64,000 bases of DNA from Promerops cafer (lineage: Eukaryota; Chordata; Aves; Passeriformes; Nectariniidae): assembly GCA_013398275.1 (NCBI GenBank), contig VZSE01002468.1, forward strand, positions 885,029-949,028, written 5' to 3'. The notes below the pieces were generated by a model. The model did no database searches. It had not been told where the DNA came from and was given only the letters and a program-made list of their open reading frames with translations. Below are positions 11,405 through 24,169 of this stretch, one piece after another; within the stretch, counting starts at the first letter, position 1; every line of letters starts with the position of its first letter. The position numbers and the translations under genes are program-made.

Positions 11405-14400
11405 CTGCGAGAAGTATGTAAACTCACAGCTTATGTTAATTTGTCATTTCCAGGCTCCACGCTAGCTCAGAGCCATGCCATTCCCAGGTTTGCATTTCCT
11501 GGGGAGTGGGATGATGGAAAAGGCCTCTAAAAGCCTTGCCCCAGAGCATCTGGACAGATGTTGTGTGCATCACGTACAGATTTGCATGGGCACAGAGTTA
11601 CAAAGCCCAGCTTCACCCAGACCTGCCTGTGTCACCTGGCCATTAAGTTTCTCCCACCAAACTGGGATAGGTACCCACAGGAGCCAAAACTTCCAAGCCA
11701 GTCATTTTGTTTGGAGCAGATGACCTCATACCTCACTAAAGAAACATAGAGGCAAGCTTGTAAAAGATACGGGAAATCTGGGTTCAGTGGACAGATTTTA
11801 TTCAGCATTTTGGTCTCTACCAATGCTATGTTAAACAGCTGTACCTCTTGCTGTGGGAAGTCATGGATATAGACATTTTAAAAGAGTCAGAAGTTCAGAT
11901 CCAGTGAACACACTCCTTTTCTAAAGGTAGGATTGTGCTACTGTTACAGTCAATGAACTTGTGAGTGCTGGATGTCCACTTGGGATTTGGGAAGATGTCA
12001 CACTTCCACTGCGATTTTATCCCCTCCCTCAGCCTTTCAGAGCCAGGCAGGCCCCTCCAAATCTGTGCCATTCAGCTGGAACCTGTCTCTCTTTCCAAGC
12101 CCTTTGATGGTGCTTTCATCCTTCCTTTTTGCTTATGGCTTGCTTTGCTCATCTCCTCCAGACTGTTGTTCTGCCAGAAAGGTGTCTCTCACCTCCTTCT
12201 CCTTGCTTTCCAACAGTTCAGTGGTCACTGCAGTGCTGCACTGGCCCAGAAGAATATGTCATTTGAGCTTGCCCATCCAGCTCTCCCAGTTTCCATTCTT
12301 CTGGGACAACTCATTCAGTTTGTAATCACAACTTCTTATCCACTTTGCCTCCTATCACTAACATTTCCAATTCAAAAGCTTTCTCTCACACAGGTTGAAA
12401 GCAGTGACCTTTTCCTTTGGATTGGCTTTGTTTACAGCTATTTATCCTCTTCTTACACGTTAAAGGTCTGGCATAAATCCTGACCCACTGGGTCAGCTTG
12501 GCTGCAGCAATTAAAGGCCAACATATTCAAATATGGATGTCTAAGGTCAGACACTTTCTCCATACTTACCACCTAATGCAACAACCATATTTTCAGACAA
12601 TCATCAACTGCACTTGCCAGCCCCTGTAGTGAGGCTGAGGGTGCTTAACATCTCCTAGGGAATGATAGCTCTGGTTAAAGACAGGCATTGCTCCTCTGTA
12701 TGAAGGAAAACTAAAACCCTTTGGTTTCTACTGTCTAGCCCAGGGCTGGGAGGGGAATATATGATTTCATAGCATTGCTAAGCAATGACAAGAGCTAATC
12801 TCTAGGGTGAACTGTGTTTACTAACACATTGCACATTTTCTTGCTTAGCAGCATAATTTCTCATTTTATAAGAGTCCCTGAACTCGTGTTTATGTTTTAG
12901 GTCAGCTGTCCAAACTTACATGGCCAACTCCCAAGCCTTCTCATATACACCACTGGAACAGACATCCTGAATCTGTGTACAGAACATTGCAGCAGTGTGT
13001 ACTTAAAAAAGGCTGTGTCGACCTTTCCTTCAGGTCTCACAGACTCCTGGTGACTCACAGAGCTGCTGTTCCACACCCAGTCCCCACTGACCCAGGCACA
13101 ATAGCTCAAATGCATTTTGGGCAGCAAATTCCTGAACGCCTTCTAGCAAGCATCCCAGGCTCTGCCACGGGCTGGGACAGATAGTTATGTGTGTGTGATC
13201 ATGTTCTATGCTAGCAGGTTGCCCATCCTTAGAGGATGAGAATAGCAAAATTATTCAGAGTGGGTGGGAGAACCCGAGAACCTCTGTCCTCTGGACCACA
13301 GAAGTGACTGGCACAGTCCGTGAGGTTTTTTGTATATGTATAATGTAAGGGTAAGGAGAAGGTAGCTACAAGACCTGAGTTTGAGATGTATTCTGACAGT
13401 CCTGTAGCATTGCTGAGAGACAGGATCTGCTGCTGTGGCAATTGTTTGAATGGACTGGTGGCATCTTGGGGTGCACTCATTTGTACTATCACACAGCTGC
13501 GAACAGATTATGCAGATTAGGAGACAACCTTAGACAGAGCTGCTCAGGGAAGGGTCACCTCAGCAGTCTCTGAGGTCCCATAACTCGTAGATGGATTGTG
13601 TGGTGTTGAGGCACACAAAAGCCTCTCTACACAAAATCCTCCTGCACCTCAGTAGGCTCATTAGCTCTGTGTCCTTGCCCTTCCCAAGAAGGGGCTGGCT
13701 GCACACACCCCAGCACCTCCTGGGATGTTCATATTAATCCTTGAAATGCCCACTGGCTCTTCCGGCACTTGGTGCTCTGACTTGGTAGCCAGGATCTGTA
13801 GGTCCAACAGCCAAGCCACAAGTGATGAGCTTTGGCTGCTGAAGAGAGAGAGCCTACTTCTTTACAGCAGGATGGCAGGTGCTAGCACACCCCCTGGAAT
13901 CTTTTCTGGATGTTTCATTCAAATGTTAAGCTTGCCCTGCGTGACAGCAGCAATTGAGAGGTGAGACAAGTGAGTGGCATGTGGAACACTTGTGTTTTGT
14001 TGCGATATAATTGATAGACTATTATGGCCTGTGCCTGAGCTCAAGACATCCTGGGTTGATTTCCTGCTACATTCATGAGCACAAACCCCCTACTGTTTCA
14101 GCTAATGGAGAAAGTGCTCTTAATTGTGTGAATCAGGATTTGCTGGTGGCAGATAACCACTTGCTCTGCAGCAGTAGTCTGTTGGAGATAGGGGCCTGGG
14201 TTATTGTATGGAATATGGCAGGGCCAAGTACATCTTTCTAGATCAATGATGCAGAAAGACAAAGTAGCTGAAATTTCATCCAACCACAGAAGAGTTCTGG
14301 GTTTGACTCTATGCTCTGACAGAAATGACCTTAGCAACTCCTCAGTGAATGCATCTGCAAGATGAGGGAGATAATGGGGAAGGAAGTGGAAGGCAGTGAT

Positions 14401-15296
14401 GTTTATCTCCTCATTTTCAAAGAATAGTATGATATATAACAGTTTGTGCTGTCAAGTGCATGTGACATTAGCAGGTGTGGAGTCAAGCTGGGATTCTGCC
14501 TTGCAGTGTTTCTTCATAGCAGTGTGTACCTGCATCCTGCTTTGTGATGTAGCATTACTCATGAGGAAATCCATATTATGACTCAGACAGGCCCATTCAG
14601 ATGCCTATACAATGGACAACTCACCTTACCTTGATACCAGTCCCAAGACTTAATTTGCTAGGCTTCTGCAATTGCCTGTTGCATTATCAAACTGTCTCTG
14701 AGGGGCTTTTGGGGTCAGACTCAAGTCCAAGAAACTGAGGCAGTAGCACATAGGCTAGGACCCCACAAAATAACTGTGGGTACAGATATCTTGCTAGTCA
14801 GTGCCTCATTTGGATGAAATAAGGGTTTTGCTCATCAAAGTGATAAGCCACATCTCCTCTGCACCAGGATAGATGTGCCAGGCAGTCTCTATCAGCCAAT
14901 CTCTGTGACCAGTCGCCATCTACACAATGGTGGAAGCACACAGCTGACATGACATATTGGCAGCTGGGATAGCTCTCACTCCCCATCAGGCTGCGGGGCA
15001 GCCTTGTAGGTCATATTGGACTGCCTGGGAACACAGTTTCCTTCACATCAGCTGTTGCACCGGATGCATGAGACATGTTCTTTGTACATAAAGAATCACA
15101 GTAATTCTCACAGGCCCATATCTCCAGATCACAGCTAGTGGACTTGGCAGCTGTGAGCTGTTTGGCCATGGACAAGCAGCATCCTAGGGAGCACTTTCAG
15201 GGAATTGTATCAAACTGCCTTTAGACAGGTAGGACTTCTTTTGTGAGAGTGCTTTTAGTTTGAAAGTTGTGCCAAACTTAAAGGACCAAACAAATT
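11405..15296. other. 5' flank: no gene seen
   Basis: Non-coding sequence with no repeat or RNA gene that I recognise. The 172-codon + frame at 11965-12483 is leucine/serine/proline-rich with no domain and overlaps a second open frame; I treat it as chance. Confidence 0.4.
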
Positions 15297-15375
15297 CATT
15301 GAATAATTGAGGTTGGAAGAGACCTCAATCCATCCTCCTGCTCTGAACAGGGTCTCTTCTCCAGGCTGAACAAGC
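15297..15375 (-). repeat. CR1 LINE 3'-end fragment, antisense
   Basis: TTGAATAATTGAGGTTGGAA, GAGACCTCAATCCATCCTCC and TGCTCTGAACAGGGTC form the reverse complement of the CR1 3' UTR end (the stretch that normally reads ...ACCCTGCTTGAGCAGG...CCTTCCAACC...). It is short and diverged. Confidence 0.7.
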
Positions 15376-18300
15376 TTGTGCCCTCAGCGTCTTTACAAAT
15401 AACATATGCAGGAGCAGAGTCAAAAACAAGAGTATTTAATTTATCTGTGCTACATCCTGGCCTGACAGCAGTGGAGTGAACTGGCACGAGGAACATGCTG
15501 AGACAGAAGCATGCCACACTACTGAGGATAGATTGACTGTTTCCACACTGAGGTTTTGAGACTGATTCTTCTTTCTTACACCTTAACTTGGATCGAAGTG
15601 TAGTTCAAGCATATGAGGTGCTGTGAACATCAAGTTAGCCTTTGCCAGGCTGTGGCAAATGCAGAGTGGATATGGTTACACTGACTGGACATGGGTGCAG
15701 CTCTGTGCCCTCTCCTGATGGGCATGGTTACCTGGGTTATTGCACCTGGGTGCTGGGGCTGGATGAATTCTGTGAGGAAATGCTGCCTTTGGGAGCTTGT
15801 CTGAAATTGGAAAAGCTCACCTTGAATAAGAGATACCAAGGATAAAGTTTAATGGCCAAGTTGTCAAAGTTTTAGGCATTTTACTTCTCTAGCTAATGGA
15901 ATATCCAAAAGCCTATCAAATGCATTAACCATTAGAGAATGCATTTTATACAAACCACATAGCCTGCTAGTGCCAGACTTGTGTGTCCTTTGGTCAGCAA
16001 TGTCCCCAGCACTAACTGCAAAATAAAGACATCTACTAGGGAAGAAAAAGAGGGGAAGGTATAGCACTTTATTACATCAGGTCTGAAATAGAGCTTTAAG
16101 GAATAATGATTAGTACAAATATTGCAGCTGGAAGAGGAGCAAGAAATGAGGACACCACAATGAGAAAGAAAATTACAAGAGCAAGGGAATGAAGCAAAAA
16201 ACAAAGCCAGACGAACAGGAAAAAAAATCTGTATTTAACAAAGTGCAGTCTGCAAAGTAACCAAACTCCAGAAAAGTAGTCACAGTCTTGAGTCAGCACT
16301 GCCAGATCAGGGGGACACCTGGAGAAGGCTGCTGAGGGCCTGAGTTCTCAAAGAAGGTGGTGAGGTGTCCATGTGATCCATGTGTTACAGCTCTGGGGAC
16401 CCTCACGCTGGTCTTGCTGTCATCCTAGAGTTCATTTGGGTCTGCTGCCCCCATCTTTGAGGGTATGACCCTGCTCCAGGCTTCCCCCTCATGTCTTGCA
16501 GGCTTGGCCTATGTCTCCTGGAAAAACCCAGGCATCCCTTGGCCCTAACTCAGGTGCTGGCAGTCTGGTCCATGAGGAGTCACTGCTCACATAGCTCAAG
16601 ACAACACAGAGGTCTCCAGTGCCACACGAGCTGAGCCTTCTCAGCTACAACCTTAACAGGTTTGCTACTCAAAAATAATACCCTGCTTCTTAATTCCACC
16701 AAATAATATTGCTGTAAATTTCCTACTCTTCAATGGGACAGACTGCTGTCCTGTCACACCAGCAACTATCGTCCTGTCATGAAGGCCACTTGCCAAACAA
16801 CTTGGTTTCTTGAATTGTAACCTAAAACTCAGTGCAGGCAGGGCAATCACTGACTTCATCACAGCAGTGTGAGCACAACCCCATCCCTTAGGGCAGATGT
16901 TTCATATGGCAGGAGAAATGGGGAAACATGAAGGATGTGGGTGGTGGATAGGAGTGAGGTAATGTGGAGAGGGTGATATCATGGTACAGCCACAAGGGCT
17001 GGGTGAGCGCTTAAGAAGTAATTTTTGGCTTGTTTAGCCTCATTTCCCTGGGAAACGAGGCTTACAGTATCATTTTGGGTGTATATGTGTGCACATGCTG
17101 TAAAAAGGGAGAGGCTGAGCCTTCAGAGTAACCCTCATGAAGCGCCAGAGATCCAGGGGAGTGATCTTGACAGTGCCCCAAGAATGGAGAAAGCCTCTGT
17201 TGAAGCCTGCATTTTATTAAACACAGGAGAATGTATCCACCCATGAGATGTACACTTGCATGTGTCCTGGCTTCCCTTGATCTGCTTCTGAGGCAACAAC
17301 TTGTGACTAAATTTCAGTTGTGCAGCCACTTGGGGATAAGTATGTATCTCAAAATTTGCAATCCCTAATGTATAACAAAATGTTTGTTTTAGAAATATTG
17401 GTGACTGGAAAATAAGCATCAGCAGAAATGAAATACTGGTATATGTAATAGAACAACATCTTCTCTGTAGAGCAATGATTCCCAATTTCTTTGGCCCACC
17501 AGAGCATTGCAGTCTTCAAAATTTCAGGCAAACATCGTTCACCCTTATAATGAAGCTTTTAGCAGAAAGCATTTTTATGATACTTTGGTTGTGTAGCCAG
17601 CAATGATGAATTGCCTTATCCATTACGACCACAGCTTGAAAACACAACCGTAAATGCATTTGCTTTCCTCTTATTCTAGTGCTTCTGATTCAAGCTGCGT
17701 GTTTTGGGTCCATCACAAAAGAGCAAAGATTCCCATCAGATGTATTTGTCATGCACTCAGGTTGTACAAACTGCTTCTTTGCAGTTTACGGTTTTAAATG
17801 GTGATTTGGAATAAAAGTGAAAAGTTTGTCAGATATCATGTATTTGGTTATAAAATGTGTGCCTTTGTACACAGCAACAAGGCTCTGGTGTGTGCACTGA
17901 GATTGTTTTGTCTTGTGCTCACCCTTTCTGATGCTTGTATGAGAGATACTTTTTGGTTTTTACTTCTACCCATTTTCACATGATAGAAACTAACTTGAAG
18001 AAATATATTTTAATGTACTTGAATGTCAACACAGAATGGGAGATTTATCCTTTACTTTCTGTTCCATATTGAGTCCTTTGAGTACACAGAAGAAAAACCC
18101 ATGCTCACGGTGACCTACATAATCCAGCACAGTGCCTAATCACACCTACATGAGGAGGCTGCCCGTGGTATCAGGGAGGGAATGCTGACACTGGGAGACC
18201 CCTGCTAGTGGTCTGTTCTGAAGTCTGATATGAGTCACTTTTACTCTCTGGAAATAGAGAGCCTCCTCATGTAACACAGCTTCCACAGAGATGAGTATCA

Positions 18301-19439
18301 AGGGCACAGAAATGGATGAATTCTTTAAAATGTATTTATCATTTGCCATTTGTTTTTTTCTTATCGTGGCACTCACTTCAGGGTGACTCAGGCTGAGCTT
18401 CTGCAAACTAGAGGCCAGCTGATTTCAGCCATAACTATGTCTGTGCTGTGTCATGAGGCAGGACAATCAATGACTCCAAAACAAAGAGGTACATCATGAA
18501 AGGTGAGTTTTAAAAAACCAAAACCAAGCAATGAAAACCACCTTGCTCAGCATCAGCAGTGAAATAATTAGACATCTCTTCAGGATGGATTTATAGACTA
18601 GTACCATTCACAGGCAGAAGCAGAACTTGCTGGGGAGGATGCTTTATAAATGCAAAATTAGTAACAGTATTCCTAAAAACAAAACTGAGTAAGGAAACAG
18701 AGCCTGAGGAAGCACAGAAAAATGGCACAGCTGCTGTGAACAGACCAGATTTGGGCTGATCTAGGGTAACTCTTCCCAGAGTTTTCTCCTTGCAGCAGGA
18801 TGCTGGAATACTCTTTGGTCTTTGTGAATGAGGGTACACATGCCAGCATCTCCCTCGGTGCCCTCTGCACTGAGGACACAGAATAAAGCAGGAAAAGGAG
18901 ACAGTTTATGGGCATGCTTGGTCAGAGTGAGATGGTATTTTAAAGTCAGGGGTGTCATTTTTGGTTACAACAAACCTCAAAACTCGAGAAAATGCCTTTG
19001 ACAACTGGTGTGATAGTGTTGCTTGCTGTGACAGAGATTTCTGTATGTGCCCAAGGCAATGGGTCTCTTTGCATTATGACATCCTTCCTTCTAGCTACTG
19101 GAGACTACTGAAATTCAGAGATTAAGAGATAAAACAAGAGGATCACAAGTATTTATATACAAATGAGCACCACCAGGCATTTCAGGTGGGATTTTGAGCC
19201 CCTGTGCCTGGTATGAAGCCCTGGCTGCCTGTTTTGCTCAAAGAACATTTGGATCCTAACATACATGGGTCTAAACCCTTATTTTTAAACTTGCCCACAT
19301 CCCGACATGAGTGCCACCTGTAGCTGTGGCCAGCACTACAGTGGCCTCAGGGCTGGAGCGTGGGGGGACAGTGGGTTGAGTCGGTGAGTGAGTCCCGCCT
19401 GTGGAGAAGTCACCTCATGCCTCAGTTTCCCCATTTTTG
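15376..19439. other. FSTL1 proximal 5' flank: no gene seen
   Basis: About 4 kb of AT-rich to average non-coding DNA leading to the CpG island. I see no exon with matched splice sites, no RNA gene and no CR1 copy. Proximal regulatory elements would be expected here but none can be named from motifs alone. Confidence 0.4.
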
Positions 19440-20080
19440 TGATAATGTGGGGGCGGCTGCGACCCCTCGGCGGGATGCTCTTGACCCGGCTGGCGGGCAT
19501 CCGCGCCCCGGCACGGCTGTCGCCGCTCCTCCTGAACCCGCACCGGGCCAGGGCTCGGGGAGCCTCCCCGGCTCCGTGTTCTGCCCGGCGGGGGTGTGAA
19601 GCCGGGCGCTGTGGGGCGGCAACCGAATCCCCTGGACGCCCCTCAGCGTCCTGCTGCCTTCAAAGGCCGCCGAGGTGGCCGTGGGGCGCCGAGGGGCCGG
19701 CGGCGGGAGGGACGGGGGCACCGCCGAGGGGCGGCGGGGAGCGGGCGGGGGNGGCCCGCGCTCACCGCCTCCCCGCTCCCTCTCTTGCAGATCTGGAAAA
19801 CTCTCCCGCTGCTCTGCGCCCTGCTGGCCGCCGCCCGCCTGCGAGCCGAGGTAGGCGCGGGGCCCCGCTGGCGGGACGGGGAACGGGACGGGACGGGGTG
19901 GGGACAGCGGGGGCGCCGCGGCTCCCGCAGGGGAGCAGCCGGGACCGGGGAAAGTGGCAGCCGGGGCGGAGAGGGAAGTTGCGGGGCCGACGGGCGCCTA
20001 GGTGGGGGCGAGGGGCTGTGTCCGCGCCGGGGCTGGACCCCTGCATCCCGCCGCCGGGACGGGCTCCGCGGGGCAGCCCC
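19440..20080. promoter_or_regulatory. FSTL1: CpG island at the FSTL1 5' end (presumed promoter)
   Basis: Base composition changes abruptly near 19440 from ordinary AT-rich flank to very GC-rich DNA dense in CpG. It returns to normal past about 20080, after a pyrimidine tract begins. GC-box-like motifs (GGGCGGGG at 19743-19750 and repeated GGGAC/GGGACGGG near 19870-19890) fit Sp1-type binding. No convincing TATA box is seen. The island straddles the signal-peptide exon, as expected for a broadly expressed gene. A 5' untranslated exon probably lies within it upstream of 19790; a possible donor (GAG followed by GTGGCC) is near 19673, but I cannot confirm it. Base 19752 is unresolved (N). Confidence 0.7.
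19791..19850 (+). CDS. FSTL1: FSTL1 coding exon 1: signal peptide (start codon not ATG here)
   Basis: This exon encodes 20 residues, IWKTLPLLCALLAAARLRAE, a classic signal peptide: a positively charged N-terminus (Lys3), a leucine/alanine core and small residues before the likely cleavage near Ala19. The pyrimidine-rich acceptor CTCTTGCAG ends at 19790 and the donor GAG|GTAGGC starts at 19851 (phase 0). Vertebrate FSTL1 begins Met-Trp-Lys, but here the Met position reads ATC, directly after the acceptor. The initiator may therefore be supplied by the end of an upstream exon (ATG|ATC TGG), or ATC may be a base error in a hard-to-sequence GC-rich stretch that also carries an N at 19752. The reading frame stays open upstream to an ATG at 19596, but that extension is arginine/glycine-rich and looks like CpG-island sequence, not protein. 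Confidence 0.88.
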
Positions 20081-20174
20081 CTTTCCTCCCTCCTTCCCTC
20101 CCTCCTTTTCTCCATCCCTCCCTCCCTCTCTTCCGCGCGCTCTTTCCCTCGCTCTTCTTTTCTTCCTTTCTTTC
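20077..20174 (+). repeat. Polypyrimidine tract (CCCT/CTTT-rich), near promoter
   Basis: Nearly 100 bases of C and T (TCCCTCCCTCC and TTCTTTTCTTCC words), interrupted mainly by one A (20114) and a GCGCGC step (20135-20140). It lies in the first 325 bases of intron 1 at the edge of the CpG island. Mirror-symmetric polypurine/polypyrimidine tracts at promoters can form triplex (H-) DNA and are often length-variable. Confidence 0.7.
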
Positions 20175-23100
20175 ACTGCAATGACATTGAAAACCTTTGA
20201 AAGCCCCCAGCTGCAACCCCCCCAGCTCTGTTGACAGAAAGCAAACGGTGCCTGCATTCCCGGTTGCGGCGGCCTCCCTAAAAAGTGAAGTCAGAAACAA
20301 AATATTTGATAATTACGGCAGGGGAAATGTGGAAGTGATTTGAGGAAAATGAACTCAAGCTGGGTTGGGAAGGGAGGCCGAGCCTGCCTTCGGAGGAAAG
20401 CGGTCCCGCTCGGGGGGTAGCTCGTCCTCCCTCCCTGCATTTTTTTCTACCTACATATTTATCCCAGATGGCGAGACCCACCCTAGAGCATCGCAGTTTG
20501 GCTCCATGAAAAAAAAAAGCATAAACACGTCTGGTTCCCTCTTTTTCTGTCCCCCACACATGCACTGTGCTGCCTGGGTTATGGTAAAGCATGGGGTTTA
20601 GGATGGAGCTTATCACTGTTGGTCTGTCTCCCTGAGCAAAGCTCTTTGTGAACTCCCTGCAACGTCCGGGTGAGGAGCAGATGTGAGACACCGTGGTTGT
20701 TAGCCAGCACTGTAGGGCTCTGGTCACTGCTGTCATGAAAACCAAGGGGAGTGGGACTGAGCTGTAGTAAGGACCAGCATTCCACATCTGCCTGTACATG
20801 ATAATAATGTAATACACGTTCTTCCCAAAGCATGATATACTTATGTAGCTAGTATTTCCATGCATCCTCTCCAACACTGTCCTGAATAAGCTAAATCATG
20901 TTTATTCATTTTCTTAGCAACCCTAAATAAATCTTAATCAGTTCTGGTCAATATCCACCAACACCTCTGTAGGAAGGAGATGCATAGCATCCATAAGAAA
21001 AATTATAATAACAGCTAAATAATGATTACACTGGTCTGAGTGAAGCCTTCTGGGATCAGTAACCCAGAGAAACAGCCAAAATATGTTTGGCCCTGCACTT
21101 GTGATTTCATTGGTGTCACTAAAATCGTCAAAGTGCTAAATCCTGCTTTTTGCCTAATGTTCTCCAATTTGTAGTACCTGGATAGCTTCCCAGATATAAG
21201 TACTGTCATGTCTCTGTGTCTCACCTGCAAACTGAAAGTAAGAAAAAATGTACAGCCATCATGTTGAAAACTTGATTTTAAAGGCCAGTTCTTGCTTGAG
21301 TGAATAAATGAATTATTATGACTGGCTTCAGAGATAATGGTTCAAGTGGCAAACTGGTGAATGTTTTGGTTTGATTCCAGTCTAAGTTCAGCAAAACTTG
21401 AGACTGATGACTGATGTCTGGGTCTGGTTTCAGGGAAAATGGACACTTCAGGCAACTTTTGTTTTGGGGTTCAGTTTGATTCCTCTTTGCTAGTAGCTGC
21501 CAAGCAGTGAATATCAGTTCAGTCACGGGTAGCATCCCACCCTCTGGGATATTTAGACCTTCTCATTTCTAGGGAGTGGGCTGTGCTTGAAGGTGAGCTG
21601 CTTGTATTTCAGAGACAACTTTGATGGTTGCCCACTTCTAAATGTTTCTTGTTACTACTCTACTGCATCACTGGCATTCAGTAAGATTAGTGTGGCATTT
21701 TCCTGTGTGGTTTTCCCTTTCCAGATTTTGGAAGTGATAACCCTCTGTATGCCTTCTGTTTCTGCTGCAGCTTGCACTTTGTCCCTTTCAGTACATTCGG
21801 AATATTAACACTGAGCCTTAAGCTTCTAATCCTTTTGCTAGCAAAACTCTGAGTTGTACTGAGCTGTACTGTACTGGTTCTTGTACAACATTCATTTCTA
21901 CAACATTGTTAGGTGCATAATTAGAGTCTTTAAAGAAAGAAAGAAATTGCTTCAGTAAATGTTCCTGGCATAACTTCATGCAGACTGGAAAATTTGAGGC
22001 GTGCCAGAACTTGGGAGCTTTTCTTGGCCTGGTTCAGTAATAGTCACAGGAGCAATAGACGGTGAACTGTACTCCTCGGATGGAGGCCAGCCACCAGCTT
22101 CAGACAGCCCCTTTTATCTCTCTCTTCCTGGGTCAGACTCAATGAGGTGGCTGTTCACTCATATTAACAGGGATGTTACAGATGTGAAGTTACTCATATT
22201 CTCAGCTGGGGCTCCCAAAGCATATGGAGTGATTTTTGGGAAGCATCCATCACGATAGAGGAAAAGGGAGAGGCTTGAAATGTCTGTTGAATGTATTAGA
22301 AGTCAATCAGTTGTTCACATCCTGCTGAAGTTACCTAGTTAGAACTGGAGTGGAGTCCAGTTGCTATTTGACTCTGCCCATTGAGGTCTGAAGGGTGGTG
22401 TGTGGGACCACTTCCATACCAGCATCATTCTGTGTTCCACCAGGATACTCATTTCACAATAACAGTGAGGGGTTTTCTTGTTTTCATTTTCGCTTAAACC
22501 TCATTCAGAATCTTTGAGAAAGTTACTTTCACCATGAATTTTAGATGTTAGCAAAGAGGTTTACGCCAGCATGAGTATATTGGTGTGAGCTGTGGATACA
22601 AGTCCTTTCTTGAATCCAGCCTTGCCAAGAGGAGAGGTCACTGACCTGGCCTGCCTTCTGCTCCTTGCAAGTTTTCTGGCCATTCAAAATAATCTGTGGG
22701 GCCTGTAGCTGTTCTTCTGAACTATCCTTAACCCATTTCTGGCCAAATGAGCCAGCCTGTGGAAAGAGTTATGTGTAAATGGTTGGATCTGACTTGTCTC
22801 ATTTTGGCTAAAAAGGGCAAGCAGAGGAAGGCCAGCGACTACCCTCTTGTGAGGAGATGTACAGACAGATCTGAGGAGCTATAACCCCTGAGCAACACAG
22901 TGTTGACAAATACCTGGAGGCACATTTATAACCTTTTCTAAAAGCATGGTGTTTGCAGTGTCTACATCTGTTGTAACCTTGGGATCATTTTTTTTTCACC
23001 TGACCTCTGTTTCCCTCAATGTAATTTTTCTATATGAAAAGCTTAAAAGGGGTGTTAAGGGGGAGAGAAAAGGCAGAGGTTTCTGTTTGCTTAACTCACC

Positions 23101-24169
23101 TAAGTGCTTCCTCTTGATCTGATTTGGCTGCTTTTTCATGTAAGGAGAGCAACTCTTCACCCTTTCCCAGACTTGTGCCCTTTGCCAGCAGAGTACTTGT
23201 GTGCAGCAGGGGATTTGGAGCTGGGAATTCAGATGGTCTTCGCAGGACGTGGTGTACTTCCTCCCACTGGGCTGTCCACACAGTGTGGCCAGCATCAGGA
23301 GCTTGCCTTGGTCAAACTTTTCCCACATTTTTGCAGTGGACAAAACCTAAAAAATGATCTCATAATAAATGTAATTGATTAAATTGAGATCCTTATGTAA
23401 TTGCATAGCTGAATTTGGCCCTGAAGCCATCATTTTAAGAAGTTTGCCTTTTGAAATTAAATGATAGAGACTTTATGAATAGTTCAGTCCTGCTTTCAAT
23501 GATAATTTAGCCAGTACAGTGGACAGAAAAGGCAGCATGGTGCCAATCATGTGGGTAACTCAGGCTGTTTTTAATATGCACTGGCTTTGTGCAATAAAAC
23601 CCAGCAGTAACACGTTCATAAAATAATTTAATAAAAGTGACTTCCCAGATCTAGTCTAGCAAGCACATCTTCAGTGGGAGAAAAGACTGCATCCATTTTT
23701 TCTCCTTGAGCTGGTTTTGGAGTTGATAGGTGTCTTCCTTCTTGAAATCCTTCCCTTGAGTGCCAGACCAGGCGTTGTTGGAGTTGCATCTCCAGACAAT
23801 AAGCACCTTTTAAATGGGGAGGCAGGGAAGAAGTGATTCTTCCCTGGCAGCACAGCAAAGGCACATCTGTGCAAAGCCTATTTTTTAAGGTGTGTGCTGT
23901 GCCACCAGGCAGCTGCTGCTCTGCAGATGTCCCAGGAATTGGAGTCTGGGAGATGGACCAAGCAGTTCTGTCCAAGGCACCTCATTGTGCTGAAGTCACT
24001 GGCCAAATGCCCCGTGTAGGAGTGTTTAAACAACCTCCCCGGCTGTTCTGAAGGGGCTGTAGCCTCTGAGCAGCAGCATGTGTGGCACAAGCTCTGCAGC
24101 AGACGCGATGTTGTGTAGCACTCACATGTGCGTGGCACCCAAATGTTTCTTCTCAGATGGAGCTGCTGT
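20175..24169. other. FSTL1 intron 1, 5' part: nothing identifiable
   Basis: Intronic sequence without recognisable repeats, apart from a run of 10 A at 20509-20518. Open frames here have no domain or splice support. Confidence 0.4.

Noticed and set aside
19388..20257. Open frames of 270, 212 and 204 codons on both strands
   Set aside because: They arise from CpG-island composition and the pyrimidine tract. The only supported coding piece is 19791-19850; the longest frame reads that exon in the wrong frame.
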